From Rapana venosa (taxonomy: Eukaryota; Mollusca; Gastropoda; Neogastropoda; Muricidae), in contig CM054143.1 in NCBI GenBank assembly GCA_028751875.1, positions 67,342,490 through 67,406,489 on the forward strand: a stretch of DNA of 64,000 bases, in the 5' to 3' direction. Shown here piece by piece: positions 56,785-64,000 of the stretch. Within the stretch, counting starts at the first letter, position 1. Each line of letters begins with the position of its first letter. Below the pieces are notes generated by a model. That model saw nothing but the letters and a program-made list of their open reading frames with translations. It did not search any database and was not told where the DNA came from. Both the position numbers and the translations under genes were made by a program.

Positions 56785-57890
56785 TCTGTGTCTGGGTCAG
56801 CTGATCAGTGTCTGTGTCTGGGTCAGCTGATCAGTGTCTGTGTCTGGGTCAGCTGATCAGTGTCTGTGTCTGGGTCAGCTGATCAGTGTCTGTGTCTGGG
56901 TCAGCTGATCAGTGTCTGTGTCTGGGTCAGCTGATCAGTGTCTGTGTCTGGGTCAGCTGATCAGGGGTCTGTGTCTGGGTCAGCTGATCAGTGTCTGTGT
57001 CTGGGTCAGCTGATCAGTGTCTGGGGTCTGGGTCAGCTGATCAGTGTCTGTGTCTGGGTCAGCCGATCAGTATCTGTGTCTGGGTCAGCTGATCAGTTGA
57101 TCAGTGTCTGTGTCTGGGTCAGCTGATCAGTGTCTGTGTCTGGGTCAGCTGATCAGTGTCTGTGTCTGGGTCAGCTGATCAGTGTCTGTGTCTGGGTCAG
57201 CTGATCAGTGTCTGTGTCAGCTGATCAGTGTCTGTGTCTGGGTCAGCTGATCAGTGTCTGTGTCTGGGTCAGCTGGTCAGTGTCTGTGTCTGGGTCAGCT
57301 GATCAGTTGATCAGTGTCTGTGTCTGGGTCAGCTGGTCAGTGTCTGTGTCTGGGTCAGCTGGTCAGTGTCTGTGTCTGGGTCAGCTGATCAGTTGATCAG
57401 TGTCTGTGTCTGGGTCAGCTGGTCAGTGTCTGTGTCTGGGTCAGCTGATCAGTTGATCAGTGTCTGTGTCTGGGTCAGCTGATCAGTGTCTGTGTCTGGG
57501 TCAGCTGATCAGTTGATCAGTGTCTGTGTCTGGGTCAGCTGATCAGTGTCTGTGTCTGGGTCAGCTGATCAGTGTCTGTGTCTGGGTCAGCTGATCAGTT
57601 GATCAGTGTCTGTGTCTGGGTCAGCTGATCAGTGTCTGTGTCTGGGTCAGCTGATCAGTGTCTGTGTCTGGGTCAGCTGATCAGTGTCTGTGTCTGGGTC
57701 AGCTGATCAGTGTCTGTGTCTGGGTCAGCTGGTCAGTGTCTGTGTCTGGGTCAGCTGATCAGTGTCTGTGTCTGGGTCAGCTGATCAGTGTCTGTGTCTG
57801 GGTCAGCTGATCAGTGTCTGTGTCTGGGTCAGCTGATCAGTGTCTGTGTCTGGGTCAGCTGGTCAGTGTCTGTGTCTGGGTCAGCTGGTC
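56785..57890. repeat. 26-bp minisatellite, >40 copies, palindrome-rich
   Basis: The unit reads AGTGTCTGTGTCTGGGTC then AGCTGATC. The junction CAGCTGATCAG is a near-palindrome. Some units carry an extra AGTTGATC (8 bp), and some have GGTC instead of GATC. Confidence 0.96.
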
Positions 57891-58079
57891 AGTTTCCAAC
57901 TTCCTGGGCTTGAGCTTCGACATTCACAGTGGTCAGGTTTTGCGTGTGTGTACGCTCGTAGGAGTGCTCTCCCTTCATTCGCTTGCCTCATGGCGATGTC
58001 CGGGGTGCTGTCTACAGGACACCTGTGTGCACGCAAGGTTTGGTTGTGTTTTGCTTTGCTTTGTGTTTAGAGTTTGTCA

Positions 58080-58325
58080 TCCGTTCATACCGGCACTATC
58101 CCACTATCCCAACAGGAGGAAGGGGTTTCTGAAGTGTCGGCAAGATGCTCTGCCAGAGAGTGCAGCTCTGTTTATCCCCTCATCTAAAGGATGTTTCAGG
58201 AAGGGGTGTTGTGGGTGCTGATGTCAACTGCAGGGAGGGTTCCCTTCAACGGACACCTCGGTGCTGGCTGAACCTCGGGACCTCAGACCAGGAGAGTGAT
58301 GCCCTGACCACTGGGCTACCTCCGA
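58080..58325 (-). mobile_element. SINE family B, full-length diverged copy
   Basis: On the minus strand box A (TAGCCCAGTGG) is the complement of 58308-58318 and a weak box B (GAGGTTCAGCC) of about 58265-58276. TGACATCAGCACCC, TTAGATGAGGGGATAAAC and CGGTATGAACGGATGAC follow in the SINE B order. Confidence 0.75.
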
Positions 58326-58377
58326 CCACCACCTCTCCCCCCAAAGTAAGGACGTCACTGCGTCTTCGTCTGTGTGT

Positions 58378-59133
58378 CTAGTCATCTGCTGATATAACTG
58401 TCTGTGTCTTCGTATAGTCATCTGCTGATATAACTGTCTATGTCTTCATATAGCCATTGTTGATATAACTGTCTATTATCTTCATATAGTCATCTGCTGA
58501 TAGAACCGTTTATGTCTTCATATAGTCATCTGCTGATATAACTGTCTATGTCTTCATATAGTCAACTGCTGATATAACTGTCTATATCTTCATATAGTCA
58601 TCTGCTGATAGAACCGTCTATGTCTTCATATAGTCATCTGCTGATATAACTGTCTATGTCTTCATATAGTCATCTGCTGATATAACTGTCTATGTCTTCA
58701 TATAGTCATCTGCTGATATAACTGTCTATGTCTTCATATAGTCATCTGCTGATATAACTGTCTATGTCTTCATATAGTCATCTGCTGATATAACTGTCTA
58801 TGTCTTCATATAGTCATCTGCTGATATAACTGTCTATGTCTTCATATAGTCATCTGCTGATATAACTGTCTATGTCTTCATATAGCCATTGTTAATATAA
58901 CTGTCTATATCTTCATATAGTCATCTGCTGATATAACTGTCTATGTCTTCATATAGCCATTGTTAATATAACTGTCTATATCTTCATATAGTCATCTGCT
59001 GATATAACTGTCTATGTCTTCATATAGTCATCTGCTGATATAACTGTCTATGTCTTCATATAGTCATCTGCTGATATAACTGTCTATGTCTTCACATAGT
59101 CATCTGCTGATATAACTGTCTATGTCCTCATAT
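58378..59133. repeat. 36-bp satellite, left block
   Basis: About 21 copies of a unit with CATCTGCTGATATAACTGTC and TATGTCTTCATATAGT. Some copies have CATTGTTAATATAAC. Confidence 0.95.
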
Positions 59134-59362
59134 AGTCCTTCGGATGAGACTATAAACCGAGGCCCCGTGTTCGAACCCATGCAGAACATCTTGCACACAC
59201 GTTAAATCCTGTTCCGCTTTTTGGAAGAGTAGGCTATTGTGTGCCTGTGGAAACAGATGACAAAATTTACAAAACCGAATACACACGGGGACTGGATATA
59301 AAAAAGCACATGAGTGCTTATTCCATTAAACTCGATGTAAAACAATTTTTAAATAAATAAAT
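59134..59362 (+). mobile_element. SINE family B, headless copy in the satellite
   Basis: Begins GTCCTTCGGATGAGAC directly at a satellite ATAGTC and runs to AACTCGATGTAAAACAAT plus a short AAAT tail. The satellite resumes at about 59363. Confidence 0.88.
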
Positions 59363-59857
59363 AAATATAGCCATGGCTGATATAAACGTCTATGTCTTCA
59401 TATAATCATTGCTGATATAACTGTCTATGTCTTCATATAGTCATTGCTGATATAACTATGTCTTCATATAGTCATTGTTGATATAACTGTCTATATCTTC
59501 ATATAGTCATTGCTGATATAACTGTCTATATCTTCATATAGTCATTGCTGATATAACTGTCTATATCTTCATATAGTCATTGCTGATAGAACTGTCTATG
59601 TCTTCATATAGACATTGTTGATATAACTGTCTATGTCTTCATATATTCATTGCTGATAGAACTGTCTATGTCTTCATATAGACATTGTTGATATAACTGT
59701 CTATGTCTTCATATAGACATTGTTGATATAACTGTCTATGTCTTTATATAGACATTACTGATAGAACTGTCTATGTCTTTATATAGACATTGCTGATAGA
59801 ACTGTCTATGTCTTTATATAGACATTGCTGATAGAACTGTCTATGTCTTCATATAGT
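59363..59857. repeat. 36-bp satellite, middle block (35-bp variant)
   Basis: Units here mostly read CATTGCTGATATAACTGTC and TATGTCTTCATATAG, one base shorter than in the left block. Confidence 0.95.
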
Positions 59858-61536
59858 TGTTATAGTGTGCACTTTGTGCACTATAACGTTTGAACTACAA
59901 CCCCTCCTTCCTTCCTCTCCCCCCCCCCCCCCTTTCTTCTAGAAAGAATGTTTTTAACCTGGTTAGACTTCATGATTTGCTGAGGTTAGTAGTTCTGAAA
60001 GATGTAAGGTTTCTTTGTTAACCTACAAGTTACAGTGTGCTGTTTGGACAAACAAACTTCTCAGTCTGTCTGTATACCCATGGTTGTGGTTTGGAATTTT
60101 TAGTCATCCACTTGAGGCTTTCTCTAAAGAAACCAATTGAAGTCTGTGTAGTGTCACTCCTTCTCTCAGCTTAGGTGTCCAGCATGTCTCTGTGGGCTGG
60201 GAGACCTAGCAATTAATTGAGGCCTGTGTACTGTCACACCTTCTCTCACCTTAAGTGTCCAACGTGTCTTTGTGAGCTAGAAGACTGGTAACTCAGTTGG
60301 ATGGTGTAGCTAAGTGTTCTCACTGAAGGTCTACAGTCCCAGGAATGGTGGCTCAGCCTTTGTCTTAAACAGTTTCTTTGTCAGCTACAGTGGAGTCCTC
60401 TCTATTCATGGCCTGAGTCCTTGTTGTAGCCTAGAGTGTCCAGTGGAACAGTCATGTAATAAGCACTTCAGAGCTTGCTACAGCTGGTCTTATTCAACAG
60501 GCTTGTGGGGCCTCTTTCTTGTTGAATAGCATCCCCCTTTCCCCCTCTCTATTACCCCCCCCCCCCCCCCAGCCCTCTTCTCTATTGGATCAGCGGTTGT
60601 CATGTAAAGACTACATTGGTTGATTTAAATTTGTGAATAAATTTGTTTGTCAGCTGATTTGATGTGTGGTTAGGATTTGTTCGTCTCAGTATCCAAATGT
60701 ATTCATTGGTCAGTTGGAATTAGTAGTCCTGCAACTGAGCCAACATAACAGGGTGTACATGGCATTTTCAAAGTCATTCTCTTGTGTGCTGTCGGGTGAC
60801 AAAGTCAGTGGTGGTGTTGTAATCTTCAAACAAGAGGGGCTGACTGATGAAGTTCTACAAGATGACTTAGAACGGAAAACATCTGTGTTTCTTCTGCTTG
60901 AGCTGTAAGTGAGATTCTCTTCTTTTATTGATGTAGCAGCTGGTTGTTGGTTATAGAAATTTATTGATGCTAATGTTGATGTCATATAGTGTTTGTGACT
61001 AAGCTGAGAGCAAGTCAAGGAGTGCATTTCAGGCTGTGTGTATTAACTGAATGTAATAATTATTGATTGCTTTGTTGATCTGGTCCAGTGAAAGTGTGTG
61101 TAGTTGCTTTACACATGAATGTTGGCTTAAGTCATGAGACTTTTACTATTTAATTGTGTGATCTTGGATTTATTCCTTAATTGGATGTTCATGTTAAAAG
61201 TGGGATTTCATGAGTAAGTAAACATCATTTGATGTGTGTATCATGTAGAGATGAAGTTTGTAAATTGCCCTGATCAAGATAATGTGGATTTGGTAACAGA
61301 GCTATTGAGATAGACTACTATGGCAAAGTTGAATTGATAAGAGTTGACTGCTAAAACCAAAAGAGTTGAAGACTAGAAGGTTTGACTTGAATGCAGTACA
61401 AGACTAGGGCTAGCTAGGCCCTTATAGAAATTACCCAGTGAAAGTAGGCACTTCAACATGTAGGTGTGACTTTGTGTATGGTTAGTCATTGGTGTCAAAA
61501 GTGGTTAATTTGTATGTGGTTGTGTGACACTAGATT

Positions 61537-61625
<89 letters not shown>

Positions 61626-61775
61626 CTTTCTCTCTCTCTCCCTCTCTCCCTCTCTTTGTTTGTTAGTTTGTTTTGGTTAAGGTTTTTTGGGGGTGGGGTG
61701 GGGGGGGATATTTTTAGGGTTTTCTTTTATTTGTTTGCTTTGGAGGGGGGGGGGGGGTGTTGGGAGGGGGGGGGC
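61537..61775. repeat. (CT)n array followed by G-run tract
   Basis: CT repeats at 61537-61655, then runs of up to 14 G between 61688 and 61775, quadruplex-prone on the plus strand. Confidence 0.92.
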
Positions 61776-61852
61776 TGTTTTGAAAACGGTTATTTCCCCT
61801 TGTTTCTAGTGTGAGACTGTATAAGTGTTGGGTTATTGTTATTAAGATGTAT

Positions 61853-61945
61853 CCCTACGGCCGGGGACTGGATGTAAAAAAGCACATGTGTGCTTATTTA
61901 TTATCCTCGAAATAAAAGAATTTGTCATTGTCATTGTCTCCCCTC
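61853..61945 (+). mobile_element. SINE family B, 3' tail only
   Basis: Reads ACGGCCGGGGACTGGATG, AAAAGCACATGTGTGCTTA, TTATCCTCGAAATAAAAG and then GTCATTGTCATTGTC. The CATTGT repeat is the terminal tail of the element. Confidence 0.75.
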
Positions 61946-62419
61946 TCTCATGCTACAATATCCATGGGGTATGATAGGTGCCAATGTTGTGAAAGATCTT
62001 AATATTGACTAAGTTCTGTTGACATTAATAGGATAATGCCAGTTGAGAGCATTGAGGAAAGGATTGTCCTAGTTATTTTGTAGTCTTTGGTTGTCTGATT
62101 TACAACTGTATACTCTCTATTGGTTCCCTAGGATTAACTTGGTATTTTGGTGTGAGTGATGAAAGAAATTTGGTTTTCTTCATTCGGCTAGACGATGATA
62201 TAGTTATTTGCTGTGTGTGCCTTTCATTCATTATGAGTACCTAGTTAAATATGGATAGAGTAGTTACCTTAATTTTATCTTTGTTTCAGGTGTGTGTTGT
62301 TTGGTAGATAAAAATAAAAAGTGTTACCATAACACCCCTGCGTGGCCTCACATCATTCCTTTAAGTGTGGAGTGCCAGTGTCCTAACATCCCCTATCCCA
62401 GAACCTTCACCCATCAACA

Positions 62420-64000
62420 TACTCATTGCTGATATAACTATATCTTCATATAGTCATTGTTCATAAAAACTATCTATGTCTTCATATAGTCATTGTTGAT
62501 AAAAACTATCTATGTCTTCGTATAGTCATTGTTGATAAAACTGTCTATGTCTTCATATAGTCATCTGCTGATATAACTGTCTATGTCTTCATATAGTCAT
62601 TGCTGATAGAACTGTCTATGTCTTCATATAGCAATTGTTGATAAAACTGTCTATGTCTTTATATAGTCATTGCTGATATATAACTATGTCTTCATATAGC
62701 CATCTGCTGATATAACTGTCTATGTCTTCATATAGTCATCTGCTGATAAAACTGCCTATGTCTTCATATAGACAATGCTGATATAACTGTCAATGTCTTC
62801 ACATAGTCATTGCTAATATAACTATGTCTTAATATAGCCATTGCTGATATAACTGTTTATGTCTTCATATAGCCATTGCTGATATAACTGTTTATGTCTT
62901 CATATAGTCATTGCTGATATAACTGTTTATGTCTTCATATAGTCATTGTTGATATAACTGTTTATGTCTTTATATAGTCATTGCTGAAAAACTTTGTCTT
63001 CATATAGGCATTGTTGATATAACTGTCTATGTCTTCATATAGCCATCTTCTGATATAACTGTCTATGTCCTCATATAGTCATTGTTGATATAACTGTCTA
63101 TGTTTTCATATAGTCATTGCTGATACAACTCTGTCTTCATATAGTCATTGCTGATATAACTGTCTATGTCTTCATATAGTCATTGCTGATACAACTCTGT
63201 CTTCATATAGTCATTGCTGATATAACTGTCTATGTCTTCATATAGTCATTGCTGATACAACTCTGTCTTCATATAGTCATTGCTGATATAACTGTCTATG
63301 TCTTCATATAGCCATTGCTGATATAACTGTCCCTGTCTTCATATAGACATTGCTGATATAACTGTCTATGTCTTCATATAGTCATTGCTGATATAACTGT
63401 CCCTGTCTTCATATAGACATTGCTGATATAACTGTCAATGTCTTCATATAGTCATTGCTAATATAACTATGTGTTCATATAGACATTGCTGATATAACTG
63501 TCTATGTCTTCATATAGTCATTTCTAATAGAACTGTCTATGTCTTCATATAGTCATCTGCTGATATAACTATGACTTCATATAGCCATTGCTGATATAAC
63601 TATGTCTTCATATAGCCATTGCTGATATAACTATGTCTTCATATAGCCATCCGCTGATATAACTGTCTAAGTCTTGATATGGTCATCTGCTGATATAACT
63701 GTCTATGTTTTCATATAATCAATGCTGATATAACTGTCTATGTTTTCATATAGACATTGCTGATAGAACTGTCTATGTCTTCATATAGTCATAGCTGATA
63801 TCCCTATCTCTTCAAATAGTCATTGCTGATATAGCTGTCTATGTCTTCATATAGTCATTGCTGATAGAACTGTCTATGTATTCAGATGGTCAATGCTGAT
63901 ATAACAGTCTATGTATTCATATAGTCAATGCTGATATTACTGTCTATGTCTTCGTATAGCCATTGCTGATGAAACTGTCTAAGTCTTCATATAGCCATTG
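62420..64000. repeat. 36-bp satellite, right block (runs off the window)
   Basis: About 45 copies of the same unit as 58378-59857, more diverged, with many 35-bp and 29-bp variants (TGATATAACTATGTCTTC). The array is not finished at the window end. Confidence 0.95.

Larger units (their letters stand above)
59858..62419. mobile_element. 2.56-kb insertion in the 36-bp satellite, solo-LTR-like
   Basis: The insert starts TGTTATAGTG and ends CCATCAACA. The termini TGTT and AACA are inverted repeats, as in LTRs. TAGT precedes (59854-59857) and TACT follows (62420-62423), which could be a 4-bp target duplication with one change. The first 30 bases form a hairpin (GTTATAGTG with CACTATAAC). A diverged ~85-bp direct duplication (CTGTGTA, TGTCACNCCTTCTCTCA) lies at about 60130-60295. 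No coding domain is recognised; an 80-codon frame at 60666-60908 is unassigned. It carries a CT array, G runs and a SINE tail. It could also be a DNA transposon or unique DNA. Confidence 0.35.

Overview
The window looks like a piece of a marine invertebrate nuclear genome, most likely a mollusc and probably a gastropod. I infer this from tRNA-derived SINEs of a type I associate with gastropods, from a mix of L2-like, RTE-like, RNase H-bearing and 2A-bearing non-LTR retrotransposons, and from very dense simple repeats. This rests on recognition from memory, not on a search. I found no convincing host protein-coding gene. The only weak candidate is a possible last exon at 17313-17440 on the minus strand.

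Layout. 1-2650: a tRNA-type SINE, a dispersed repeat and a long GT array. 2650-13730: one 2A-bearing non-LTR element that is split inside its reverse transcriptase (RT) by an RTE-like element, which itself carries two L2-like insertions. 13850-20020: L2 fragments on the minus strand, SINE fragments, and a finger-containing RT lodged in an L2. 20015-24720: a 28-bp array, a nearly intact RT/RNase H element, then CA and GATA/GACA arrays. 25040-31150: small arrays, RTE fragments and a long L2 copy. 31520-38515: a 28-bp satellite broken by two retroelements (a LINE 3' end and a nearly full-length SR2-like RTE). 38516-45480: a 69-bp satellite with higher-order structure, SINEs and a 950-bp GAA-rich tract. 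45480-50826: several minisatellites and CT/GATA tracts. 50827-53055: a second element related to the 2A-bearing one, plus a solo 3' end. 53850-57890: 41-, 47- and 26-bp arrays and another L2. 58378-64000: a 36-bp satellite that runs off the window end, interrupted by a SINE and by a 2.56-kb insertion with solo-LTR-like ends.

Working together. The coding sequences are all retrotransposon genes: an ORF1-type RNA-binding protein, AP-type endonucleases, RTs and one RNase H. Most are broken. The best preserved are the RT of the L2 copy at 9860-11350 and the RT/RNase H element at 20773-22814. The SINEs encode no protein and would depend on LINE machinery. Some 3' tails here (a CATTGT repeat; an L2-like tail) hint at which LINE served which SINE. 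Several microsatellites sit at retroelement 3' ends or inside 3' UTRs, so much of the simple sequence may have been seeded by retroposition.
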